A DNA stretch of 28,969 bases from Lachnospiraceae bacterium. Its GTDB lineage: Bacteria; Bacillota; Clostridia; Lachnospirales; Lachnospiraceae. Each line of letters begins with the position of its first letter. Within the stretch, counting starts at the first letter, position 1. The translations under genes were made by a program, and so were the position numbers. The notes under the pieces are model-generated. The model searched no databases. It worked only from the letters and a program-made list of their open reading frames with translations, and was not told the origin of the DNA. The stretch covers positions 1-28,969 of the forward strand of contig JAGCXJ010000076.1 in assembly GCA_017961385.1 (NCBI GenBank). The letters are read 5' to 3'. Below, piece by piece: positions 6,480 to 14,737 of this stretch.

Positions 6480-9296
6480 ATGAAGTACACACTAGACTGG
6501 AATGAATATGCAAAGAAAGCCAGAGAGGCTGTAGCAGAAGGCTGCGTTCTCATAAAGAATGAAGATAACGCCCTTCCTATCAGTAAAAAGGCAAAGGTTG
6601 CAGTATTCGGACGCATACAGTTTCACTACTACAAGAGCGGAACAGGTTCTGGCGGTATGGTGAATGCTCCTTATGTTGTCTCCATTCTTGACGCATTAAG
6701 ACAGGAAGATATTGAGCTTAATAAAGATCTTATAAAGACATATGAATCATGGTCTGAGAAAAACCCCTATGACAGAGGACAGGGGTGGGCTGCGGATCCA
6801 TGGTGTCTGGTAGAGATGGAACTTAGCGATGAAGTCGTTAAAAAAGCTGCAGGCGAAAGTGATGTTGCCGTTATCATCATAGGAAGAACTGCCGGCGAGG
6901 ACAAGGACAATTCAGCAACTGAGGGAAGCTATCTGCTGACCGGTCTTGAAAGAGATATGATAGGCAAGGTCAGCGAAAGCTTTAAAAAGTCTGTCGTTGT
7001 ATTAAATGTCGGAAATATCATAGATATGAAATGGGTGGATGAGCTTAAGCCTTCTGCTGTATTATACGCATGGCAGGGAGGCATGGAAGGCGGTCACGGT
7101 GTAGCCGATGTGCTCATGGGAAGAGTAAATCCGTGCGGAAGACTGACTGATACGATAGCTTATGATTACAGGGACTATCCTTCTACAGCCAATTTCAACA
7201 AGGACAAGGAAAAGCTAGGAGATATATCTCAGGGTCTGTTCAAGCGCCAGGAGATATTTGAGATCGTTGATTCCGACACCTATGAAGAAGATATATATGT
7301 AGGCTACAGATACTTTGAGACAGCGGCAAAGGATAAGGTAATGTATCCTTTCGGCTATGGTCTGTCATATACAACATTTGATATCGATGCTTCATTTGCG
7401 CTCGCCGAAGATGACTGCGTAAGGATATGCGCAAAAGTCACCAATACGGGAGATGTCAGCGGAAAGGAAGTTGTACAGATATACTGTGAACCTCCTCAGG
7501 GAAAGCTGTGCAAGCCTGTAAGGAATCTTTCAGCGTTTGGAAAGACCGATCTGCTCAAACCCGGTGAGAGCCAGGAGCTTGAGTGGATAATAAAACTTGC
7601 CGATATGGCTTCTTTCGATGACGGCGGCTACAGCTTAAACAGAAACTGCTATATCCTCGAAGCGGGAGACTATATCTTCTATGTCGGAAAGAATGTCAGA
7701 GAAGCAGGCGAGGTAGGAAGATTAAGTATCGCAGATACCATCGTGACAAAAAAGCTCACTGAGGCTCTCGCGCCTGTAAAGGCATTTGACAGGATGATAA
7801 TAAGAGTAGACGGGGATGAAGTCAGGGAAGAAAGACAGCCCGTTCCGACAAGGACTATAGATCTTGCTGCAAGGATAAGGGATAACAGACCTGAATCCAG
7901 AGTCTGCACCGGTGATAAGGGATACAGGTTTATTGATGTTTTGAATAAAAAGGTTACCATTGAGGAGTTCATAGATCAGATGAGCGATCTTGATCTTGTA
8001 CAGATGACCAGGGGAGAGGGAATGTCCTCAAGCAAGGTAACGCCCGGTATCGCAGGCAGCTACGGCGGAGTCACGACAAGGCTTCATGATCATTTCGGCA
8101 TGCCTGTTGCTGGTCTTTCCGACGGACCCAGCGGGATACGCATGGACTGCGGAACGGAAGCGTTTGCAATGCCAAACGGTACTTCTCTTGCATGCACATT
8201 CAATACAAAGCTTGTTGAGGAACTGTACTGTCAGGCAGCAGGAGAGATCAGACTTAACAAGATCGATTCGCTTTTGGGACCCGGTATAAATATTCACAGA
8301 AATCCCTTAAACGGAAGAAACTTCGAGTATTTTTCCGAAGATCCGTACCTTACCGGAGCAATGGCTGTTGCAATGCTTAAAGGTCTTCACAGCAAAGGCG
8401 TTACGGGAACTATAAAGCACTTTGCCGCAAACAACAGAGAGTTTAACAGAAACTTCCTTAATTCCATCGTTTCACAGAGAGCATTAAGGGAGATATATCT
8501 TAAGGCGTTTGAGATGGCGGTAAAGGAAGCCGGCGCCTACAACATAATGTCCACATACGGACAGATAAACGGAACATATACTGCATCAAACTACGACCTT
8601 AATACGACGATATTGAGAGATGAATGGAAATTTGACGGCGTAGTCATGACAGACTGGTGGGCAAGATGCGGAGAAGACGGAAAGTCAGGGACCATTCAGG
8701 AAACAGGTGCCATGATCAGATCACAGAATGATCTGTATGAGGTCACTGCGGATTCCGAGTCGAACGCAAACGATGATGATGCGATGCAAAAGCTCAAAGA
8801 GGGCTATATCACAAGAGGAGAGCTGCTAAGAGTTGCCAAAAACATAGTAAGCAGTCTTATAAAGACTCCTGCAGCCGACAGACTGATAAACGGAGAAGAT
8901 GAGATTGAGCAGCTTAACAGACCAAAGTCTTCACGACCTGAGCCAAAGGTAATGCCTGCTAAGGTTTATGAGGACGGCGAGCTTGAGCTTGATATAACAG
9001 GAATGGATACTCATGCTGGCAGCGTAAACCAATTCCCGATCAAGATAAACGGCAAGGGAACATACTGCCTGAATATCACCTTAAAATCCGATGCGAGCGA
9101 ACTGTCGCAGACTTCTATGAGCCTATCTGCAAACAACATGCTCATAAGGACACTGACTGTTCAGGGAACAGGCGGAAAATGGATTGAAAAGAAGGTGGAA
9201 TTTGAAGTATTTGTATCGATAGATAACTATATCGATATCGCATTCGCCCAGACAGGCATAGATATAGAAAGAATAACCGTTACTAAAATTGAATGA
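6480..9296 (+). CDS. Glycoside hydrolase family 3 beta-glycosidase with reversed domain order
   Basis: A 938-residue enzyme without signal peptide, so presumably cytoplasmic and acting on imported oligosaccharides. The usual C-terminal GH3 domain comes first (EGCVLIKNEDNALPI near residue 20, GRTAGEDKDNS near 141). An FnIII-like domain follows (about 300-405, with KVTNTGDVSGKEVVQIY). Only then comes the catalytic barrel (about 490-760): SDGPSGIRMD, K646-H647 in GTIKHFAANN, and VVMTDWW whose Asp725 is the expected nucleophile. A terminal beta-rich domain of about 100 residues (840-938) may bind carbohydrate. The same swapped order is known from beta-glucosidases of Butyrivibrio and Ruminococcus. 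Beta-glucosidase is likeliest; beta-xylosidase activity is possible. GGAGG precedes ATG 6480 by 10 nt. The 3' end overlaps the opposite-strand gene by 14 nt. Confidence 0.92.
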   Translation: MKYTLDWNEYAKKAREAVAEGCVLIKNEDNALPISKKAKVAVFGRIQFHYYKSGTGSGGMVNAPYVVSILDALRQEDIELNKDLIKTYESWSEKNPYDRGQGWAADPWCLVEMELSDEVVKKAAGESDVAVIIIGRTAGEDKDNSATEGSYLLTGLERDMIGKVSESFKKSVVVLNVGNIIDMKWVDELKPSAVLYAWQGGMEGGHGVADVLMGRVNPCGRLTDTIAYDYRDYPSTANFNKDKEKLGDISQGLFKRQEIFEIVDSDTYEEDIYVGYRYFETAAKDKVMYPFGYGLSYTTFDIDASFALAEDDCVRICAKVTNTGDVSGKEVVQIYCEPPQGKLCKPVRNLSAFGKTDLLKPGESQELEWIIKLADMASFDDGGYSLNRNCYILEAGDYIFYVGKNVREAGEVGRLSIADTIVTKKLTEALAPVKAFDRMIIRVDGDEVREERQPVPTRTIDLAARIRDNRPESRVCTGDKGYRFIDVLNKKVTIEEFIDQMSDLDLVQMTRGEGMSSSKVTPGIAGSYGGVTTRLHDHFGMPVAGLSDGPSGIRMDCGTEAFAMPNGTSLACTFNTKLVEELYCQAAGEIRLNKIDSLLGPGINIHRNPLNGRNFEYFSEDPYLTGAMAVAMLKGLHSKGVTGTIKHFAANNREFNRNFLNSIVSQRALREIYLKAFEMAVKEAGAYNIMSTYGQINGTYTASNYDLNTTILRDEWKFDGVVMTDWWARCGEDGKSGTIQETGAMIRSQNDLYEVTADSESNANDDDAMQKLKEGYITRGELLRVAKNIVSSLIKTPAADRLINGEDEIEQLNRPKSSRPEPKVMPAKVYEDGELELDITGMDTHAGSVNQFPIKINGKGTYCLNITLKSDASELSQTSMSLSANNMLIRTLTVQGTGGKWIEKKVEFEVFVSIDNYIDIAFAQTGIDIERITVTKIE

Positions 9297-12012
9297 ATGA
9301 ATCATCTCTGTTATAGTTGTAGCGTCTGATCTGGAATCTGACTTCTTCATCTATGGCAGAGACGGGTTCAGCACAAGGACGCCCTGTGTAGTAACCCTGG
9401 ATAAGATCCACTCCAAGGCTTATTACGCAGCGCAGTTCTTCTTTTGTTTCAACGCCTTCGGCAAGAACGGTTATATCGTTCTTTGAAGCGTAATCGACTA
9501 TGCTCTTTACGAAATGCTTTTTCTGCTCGCTGGTGTTGATGCAGGAGATGAGCATACGATCGATCTTGACATATTTAGGTGTATATCTGATCAGATTATT
9601 GACATTTGAGTAGCCGCTGCCGTAATCATCGAGCGCTATCTCTACTCTGAGCTTGTCATAATCTGATTTTCTTTTTTCAAGTTTTTCTTCCGCAAACTCG
9701 CTGGCCTCGGTATACTCAACAACTATCTGACCGCTGTGATCATTAAGGCGCTTATAAAGAATGGCTTCGTCATTGCCCTCAAGCTGGTAAGCCGGCAGAC
9801 TGTTGATGAAGACCTTTTTGTCTTCAAATAAAGGAGAGTTTTCACTTACATGAGTAAGAACTCCGTCAAATGTTGCTTTTTCCACGTCATAGAGACGGTT
9901 TAGCTTGGATGCGCCGCTTATTATCTCAAGAGGAGTGAGATTTATACCGCCGGTCGGGCGCATGAGAGCCTCATATCCGAATATCTCGCCGTCATCTGCT
10001 CGCACTATCGGCTGGAAATGATATGTGATGAGTCTTTCATTTAAGAGCCTGTCAACATCATTGCATCTGCTCTGATCTTCTGCTGACATATCCTTTATTG
10101 CAAGACGCGACATCCTGTCCAGCTTCTTTTGATGATTCTTGGCATTCACAGTCTGATTTATTATAAAATCAAGACCCTGAAGATCCTTGATGGCATTTTG
10201 AAGCTCGCTGTGGAAGATCGATGTATAATGTGTGATCTTATCATTATCCGTATAGGCTACTCCCTGCTTGGGAAGACTTGATATTATCTCATCAAAGCGG
10301 GCTTTGCAGTCATCGGATACGATACCTATCAAAAATTCATCAGCACCTAAATGACCGCATACTTCATCATCCATTGTGCTGTTGGCGACTATCATAGCAA
10401 GCGCGTTTATGGCAGAATCGCCGACAGAGATGGTGTATTTTTCATTTATGTGCTTAAGGTCTTCAAAATCAAGAGCCATGACGCCGACAGAACGGCTCAG
10501 TCCTCTGTTCATGTTTGTCATTAAGGTGAGTTTTTCCAAAAAGCCCTGATAATTATACAGACCGGTCTTTACGTCACGGACCTGATCAGACTTTATCCTG
10601 TCGATAAATCCTGTGAGGGCTTTCTGTCTGTAGAAGGCTTCCAGTCCGAGATTTACGCTTCGCATCCATGCACGGAAGGTTTTTGTATATGAGCTTAGAT
10701 CCTTTCCGGGATTTAGCACAACATAACCAAAGCACCTGTCTTCAAAGAACATAGGTGCAAATATGAATACTGCAGGATGCGGCCTCTCTTCAAACAGAGC
10801 AGGTATCATCAGCTTTGTTTCAAAAGTCTTGTTCAGATTTACGGCTTCGGGATTGCTCTCTATGGTAGGACCGCATGATATAACCATGTTCATGGTATCG
10901 GTGTATCCGTATCTGAGCGCATCTTCACCGATAAAGCTTGAAGCATTCAAAAAGTCGTTGTTAAGACACATATAGAAGTTTTCAAAAGGTCTTATCTGGT
11001 AAGAGTAGGTAGTGAGCAGATTGAAGAACTTCTTGAAGTTGGTCTGACACAGCATATCCTCTGTTATGTGATTGAAATCAGAGTAATAGCTTACTTCCGA
11101 GCGGTCGGTCTTCCATTCCTCTCTGTTCATGTTCTTGAAAACGGGAGTGAAATCCCTGCAGCCGCAGCTGCCGCCGATAAGGATCTTGGCATCAAGTGCA
11201 ACATGATCATCCGACTTGCCCGTGATCTTGCTGTGTATATAATTAAAGCACTGTCTTCCGCATGAAGCCGCGGGTATGTCCGCAGATGTTAGCGGAACCG
11301 GAGATGTTCTTCCCTCTATGGTGGAATCATATCCTATGACAGCGATATCGTCAGGTATCTTATAGCCGTAGCTTGAGAGTCTTGCCGCAACTCCTATGGC
11401 CATAGGGTCATTGGCACATGCGATCGCCTGAGGCATGTCATCTCTGTTCTTAACAAGATCATCGACAAAGGCATGACCCGAATCATACCAGTAGTTGCCG
11501 TGACGGATACGGTCCTCTCTTATCTTAAGTCCGTGGATCTTCATGGCATCAAGGTATCCGTTAAGACGCTGGATCGAATGAGGATGTCCCTTTTTGCCTC
11601 CAAGAAATGCTATATCGGTAAAGCCGTGAACCTCTATAAGGTGACTTACAAGTTTAAATACAGGGGAATAATGATCGATAAGAACGTAATCGAACATGTC
11701 GCATTCTCTGTCTGCGATTATAACGGGGCCGTTATATTCTTCCTTGAGTCTTTTAAGGATCTTTGCATCCAGACCTGGATTTAAAAGAGTATCGAGCATC
11801 ACTACGATGCCGTCAAAGCATTCAAGCCTGATAAGAGAAAAGATGTTGGAGTCGCCGATATTTCTCAGCTCGGTCTCCTGATACTTCTGGTACATGGAAA
11901 ATACACATACGTCATAATCATGAGCGTATGCTTCCTTTATGAAAGCGTCCGTAAAACGCTTCTGAGTATTTTCCTCAAGTTGTGCCAACAGGATACCGAT
12001 TCTCTTTCGCAT
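9283..12012 (-). CDS. LacI-type sensor domain fused to GGDEF and EAL domains (cyclic-di-GMP signalling protein)
   Basis: 909 residues with no signal peptide or clear membrane helix. Residues 1-290 form a periplasmic-binding-protein fold of the LacI/GalR sensor class (KRIGILLAQL, PQAIACANDPMAIGVA, DDIAVIGYDSTIEGR) without the DNA-binding HTH. Residues 300-460 are a GAF-like middle region. The GGDEF domain (about 475-610) has GADEF at 556-560, so it is probably weak or inactive as a cyclase. The EAL domain (about 655-890) keeps EALMR (681-685), FIN (735-737), DDYGSG (795-800), KIDR (816-819), AEGVET (851-856) and QGYYTGRP, and so is probably an active phosphodiesterase. Inference: a cytosolic sugar or metabolite ligand controls c-di-GMP breakdown. 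The convergent GH3 gene hints at a sugar link. ATG 12012 has no Shine-Dalgarno sequence. Confidence 0.9.
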   Translation of the reverse strand: MRKRIGILLAQLEENTQKRFTDAFIKEAYAHDYDVCVFSMYQKYQETELRNIGDSNIFSLIRLECFDGIVVMLDTLLNPGLDAKILKRLKEEYNGPVIIADRECDMFDYVLIDHYSPVFKLVSHLIEVHGFTDIAFLGGKKGHPHSIQRLNGYLDAMKIHGLKIREDRIRHGNYWYDSGHAFVDDLVKNRDDMPQAIACANDPMAIGVAARLSSYGYKIPDDIAVIGYDSTIEGRTSPVPLTSADIPAASCGRQCFNYIHSKITGKSDDHVALDAKILIGGSCGCRDFTPVFKNMNREEWKTDRSEVSYYSDFNHITEDMLCQTNFKKFFNLLTTYSYQIRPFENFYMCLNNDFLNASSFIGEDALRYGYTDTMNMVISCGPTIESNPEAVNLNKTFETKLMIPALFEERPHPAVFIFAPMFFEDRCFGYVVLNPGKDLSSYTKTFRAWMRSVNLGLEAFYRQKALTGFIDRIKSDQVRDVKTGLYNYQGFLEKLTLMTNMNRGLSRSVGVMALDFEDLKHINEKYTISVGDSAINALAMIVANSTMDDEVCGHLGADEFLIGIVSDDCKARFDEIISSLPKQGVAYTDNDKITHYTSIFHSELQNAIKDLQGLDFIINQTVNAKNHQKKLDRMSRLAIKDMSAEDQSRCNDVDRLLNERLITYHFQPIVRADDGEIFGYEALMRPTGGINLTPLEIISGASKLNRLYDVEKATFDGVLTHVSENSPLFEDKKVFINSLPAYQLEGNDEAILYKRLNDHSGQIVVEYTEASEFAEEKLEKRKSDYDKLRVEIALDDYGSGYSNVNNLIRYTPKYVKIDRMLISCINTSEQKKHFVKSIVDYASKNDITVLAEGVETKEELRCVISLGVDLIQGYYTGRPCAEPVSAIDEEVRFQIRRYNYNRDDSFIQF

Positions 12013-12018
12013 ATAATT

Positions 12019-12024
12019 ATTATA
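12019..12024 (-). promoter_or_regulatory. Possible -10 box placing the transcript start at the ATG of the sensor-GGDEF-EAL gene
   Basis: On the minus strand TATAAT ends 6 nt before ATG 12012, so transcription from it would start at about the ATG itself. No good -35 or extended -10 accompanies it. Low-confidence prediction, noted because the gene also lacks a ribosome site. Confidence 0.25.
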
Positions 12025-12042
12025 ACGCTAAAACTTCTAATA

Positions 12043-12062
12043 TGGTACAATGATTTTTGTAC
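12043..12062 (+). promoter_or_regulatory. Extended -10 promoter with overlapping inverted repeat before the flavin-reductase-like gene
   Basis: TGGTACAAT (12043-12051) is an extended -10. Perfect arms GTACAA (12045-12050) and TTGTAC (12057-12062), separated by 6 nt, cover the -10 and the expected start point (about 12058). This is a typical place for a repressor operator. Confidence 0.5.
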
Positions 12063-12095
12063 GGACACATAGTATTTTTCAGAGGAGAACTCATT

Positions 12096-12659
12096 ATGTC
12101 TAAGATAAACTGGAAAAGCGGAAACATGCTCTACCCGCTGCCTGTGGTGATGGTAAGCTGCGCAAGAAAGAATGAGAGACCGAATATAATAACGGTTGCA
12201 TGGGCAGGGACTATATGCTCGGATCCCGTTATGGTATCGATCTCGGTAAGAAAGGAAAGATTTTCCCATCAGATCATATCCGAGACAGGCGAGTTTGTGA
12301 TAAATCTGGTAACGGAGGATCTTGTTTATGCAACGGACTACTGCGGCGTAAAGTCAGGAAGGGATGTTGACAAGTTCAAAAAGATGAACCTGACACCTGT
12401 TGCGATAAACGGTGTAGAGGCTCCGGCAATAGGAGAGAGTCCGCTCTCGCTTGCCTGCAGGGTAAAGGAGATAAAAGAGCTCGGAAGTCATGACATGTTC
12501 ATAGCCGAGGTCGTAGGAGTCATGGTCGATGATAAGTATATGAAAGAGGACGGCAAGTTTGAACTTAATTCATCAAGGCTTGTTGCCTATTCTCACGGCG
12601 AGTACTTCGGACTCGGGGAAAAAATCGGAAAGTTCGGTTATTCGGTAAAGAAGCAGTGA
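12096..12659 (+). CDS. Flavin reductase-like domain protein (FMN-binding split barrel)
   Basis: A 187-residue soluble protein of the flavin reductase/DIM6-NTAB type. The N-terminus SGNMLYPLPVVMVSCARKNE, the stretch NIITVAWAGTICSDPVMVSISV with the RFSHQII motif, and GVKSGRDVDKF are typical of clostridial members, which bind FMN in a split-barrel dimer and act in flavin or electron transfer. The substrate is unknown. The open frame extends upstream to a TTG at 12057, but AGAGGAG at 12081-12087 selects ATG 12096. It is the first gene of a run that continues with an SPOR lipoprotein, a NusG-domain-II protein and a Gx transporter, so a flavin-related envelope role is suggested but not shown. Confidence 0.88.
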   Translation: MSKINWKSGNMLYPLPVVMVSCARKNERPNIITVAWAGTICSDPVMVSISVRKERFSHQIISETGEFVINLVTEDLVYATDYCGVKSGRDVDKFKKMNLTPVAINGVEAPAIGESPLSLACRVKEIKELGSHDMFIAEVVGVMVDDKYMKEDGKFELNSSRLVAYSHGEYFGLGEKIGKFGYSVKKQ

Positions 12660-12676
12660 TCAAAAAGAGGGTATTT

Positions 12677-14344
12677 ATGAAAAAAACTGGATCGACAGCA
12701 ATTATTGTTCTGTGTCTTATGATGATCTTTTTAGCATTGTCGGGATGCGGATCAAAGGAAAGCAATGAAGTGCAGTCTGATAAAGAAACGGTAACAGAGA
12801 CCAAGAAGCAGACAAGGAAGCAGGTTGTTGAAGAAGTACGGGAAGAACCTGCTCAGCTGGAAGCGGAACCGTATACGTTTGCAGAAAGAGTCTGCGGAAG
12901 ATACAGCCATGAAACGGGCGAGAATGAATATGAGATCTTAGAGATCACAAGATTTGCAGATAATATCTACGCATATGCCGGAGAGGCGTACGGTGATGAA
13001 GAAGCAGATGAAATTGATACATATTCGTTCTGGGCAGTCGAATTCATACCGTTTTCTGAGGAGTCCGTTACAGACTGCGTGTCTGATGAATGCGAATTTA
13101 ACATACTCTGCTTTTCCATAATGTCAAATCTGGGAAAATACTGGGGCGCACCCCAGAAGATAAAGCTTAAGATCACGGATGAAGGGCTTGACTGGATAGC
13201 GAAAGATGGAACGACCACTCACTATATAAGAGATGAAAGAGTTGCAAGCACATTTCCGTATACAAGCTATGAAGTAGAAGCTCCTTCTTTTGTTAGTTCA
13301 GAGATGAGAGGAATATGGAAGCAGATAGACAGCGCTTCACAGCCGTATTTCATAGAATTTGTGGAACCCAGCCAAATGCGTATCTACAGAAAGGATCCGG
13401 CAAGCGAAGTCTTTCTTGCCTGCGGAGGACTTTCTTTAGATACTGAACAGGGCAAGGTTGTCTGCACGTATTCTGTTTTAGGATGCGGAGACATGCCCAA
13501 CAGCTTTGCTTTTACGATAGAATCGAAAGGAAAGGTGATGAAGATCGAACCCGATCCCGATAATGAATGCGGCATTGATATCTTTGATTCTGAGAAGTCT
13601 ATCATGTTCGATCAGTACAGACCAACCTACAGGGGCGGGCAGATAAACAAGGTTGATACGATAACAAATGATGACATCATAAAAGCCGGAATAGATGAGA
13701 ATTTTACTTCTGAAGTTGATTATGACATGCCCGATGTGAATGAGGGCTTTTACGGAGTATGGGTATCTGCTTTTGCTGATAACGAGGATGCAGATAAACT
13801 TAAGAGCGAACTGGATGATAAGGGATTTGATGCCATAGTCCTGCTTTCTAGCGAATGGAGTCAGATGAACTCAAAACCGTTCTACTGCGTGTCTGCGGGA
13901 AGATGTTCAAGCGAATCTGAAGCTGAAGGCTTGCTTGCAAATGTAAAGAGTGAAGGCTATAAGGATGCATATGTCAAATATACGGGAGAAAGACTGAATA
14001 ACAGAGTATACTATACCTGCAGCAGTCTGGATGATGTAACAGTCAGCGACTCCAAGGTTGTTCTTGAGGATTTTGATATAAGCGATCCGTCTCTTGGAAT
14101 AGACTATACCATGACACTTATCATTGATGATAAGACTGAGTTTGACAAGAGCTGCGAGACAGAGTTTTTTGCAAACTATGAAGAAAATGATACACCGCTT
14201 GAGTGGTATAAGAGAAACTACGACTATTCAATAAACGATCCTGACAAATATATGGAGAGCGGTCCCGCTCTGATAGGAGTATTCGAAGTCAGCATCACAG
14301 ACGGTCATATCGACAGATTCTACGGCAGCTACTGGTGGGATTGA
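12677..14344 (+). CDS. Lipoprotein with a C-terminal-half SPOR-like domain
   Basis: 555 residues. The signal peptide MKKTGSTAIIVLCLMMIF ends at lipobox LSGC (Cys24), so the protein is anchored on the outer face of the membrane. A charged linker follows (about 25-65). Two beta-rich segments each begin with a GRYS/GIWK-type strand (near 73 and 215) and may be distant repeats. Residues of about 357-440 look like SPOR: GVWVSAFADNEDADKLKSEL, GFDAIVL, then a second half YCVSAGRCSSESEAEGLLAN. SPOR domains in other bacteria bind denuded peptidoglycan at division sites. The rest is unrecognised. An upstream GTG at 12656 overlaps the previous stop codon, but AGAGGG before ATG 12677 and the signal peptide favour the later start. 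Only 17 nt separate it from the flavin-reductase-like gene, so they are probably co-transcribed. Confidence 0.75.
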   Translation: MKKTGSTAIIVLCLMMIFLALSGCGSKESNEVQSDKETVTETKKQTRKQVVEEVREEPAQLEAEPYTFAERVCGRYSHETGENEYEILEITRFADNIYAYAGEAYGDEEADEIDTYSFWAVEFIPFSEESVTDCVSDECEFNILCFSIMSNLGKYWGAPQKIKLKITDEGLDWIAKDGTTTHYIRDERVASTFPYTSYEVEAPSFVSSEMRGIWKQIDSASQPYFIEFVEPSQMRIYRKDPASEVFLACGGLSLDTEQGKVVCTYSVLGCGDMPNSFAFTIESKGKVMKIEPDPDNECGIDIFDSEKSIMFDQYRPTYRGGQINKVDTITNDDIIKAGIDENFTSEVDYDMPDVNEGFYGVWVSAFADNEDADKLKSELDDKGFDAIVLLSSEWSQMNSKPFYCVSAGRCSSESEAEGLLANVKSEGYKDAYVKYTGERLNNRVYYTCSSLDDVTVSDSKVVLEDFDISDPSLGIDYTMTLIIDDKTEFDKSCETEFFANYEENDTPLEWYKRNYDYSINDPDKYMESGPALIGVFEVSITDGHIDRFYGSYWWD

Positions 14345-14347
14345 TAA

Positions 14348-14737
14348 GTGAAGACAAGTGATGGGAACAACACAATAAAGCATGATCTTATACTTCTTGC
14401 AATGTTCATTCTTATCGCCGCGATCCTGGTTTTTATAATCAACAGAACAGATGAGATAAAGGGAGACTATGTGTTCATTACACTGGATAACAGTGAATAT
14501 GCAAGAATTCCCCTTAATAAGGATACTGTTTTAAGCATTGATTCCGATAAAGGAAAAAACACAGTGGTGGTATCTGATAAAGAAGTATATGTAGAATCGG
14601 CTGACTGTCCGGATCAGATATGCGTAGATCATGCTCATATAATGTATGAAGGTGAAACGATAGTCTGTCTTCCGCACAGGCTGATCATTAAAATTGTCAG
14701 TGAAGAGGGATCTGAAACGGATGCAATCTCGCAGTAA
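14348..14737 (+). CDS. NusG domain II-containing membrane-anchored protein
   Basis: A 129-residue protein with one N-terminal membrane helix (about residues 14-31) and an extracytoplasmic NusG_II (DUF1312) domain. The family pattern is clear: ESADCPDQICV (Cys87, Cys92) and TIVCLPHRLIIKI (Cys107). This domain is commonly encoded beside Gx transporters and extracytosolic flavin-transfer systems; its biochemical role is not settled. The start is GTG at 14348, 3 nt after the lipoprotein stop codon, with only a weak GGTGGGA upstream, so translation is probably coupled. The 3' end overlaps the next gene by 17 nt. Confidence 0.87.
   Translation: MKTSDGNNTIKHDLILLAMFILIAAILVFIINRTDEIKGDYVFITLDNSEYARIPLNKDTVLSIDSDKGKNTVVVSDKEVYVESADCPDQICVDHAHIMYEGETIVCLPHRLIIKIVSEEGSETDAISQ

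Noticed and set aside
6200..6616. Open frames on both strands across the SRP RNA
   Set aside because: They coincide with the conserved SRP RNA and its promoter, lack ribosome sites and have no protein-like pattern.
12057..12095. TTG start of the flavin-reductase-like protein
   Set aside because: It falls at the predicted transcription start and inside the inverted repeat. The ATG at 12096 has a strong AGAGGAG.
12656..12676. GTG start of the SPOR lipoprotein overlapping the previous stop codon
   Set aside because: It would add seven charged residues before a clear signal peptide, and the ATG at 12677 has AGAGGG upstream.
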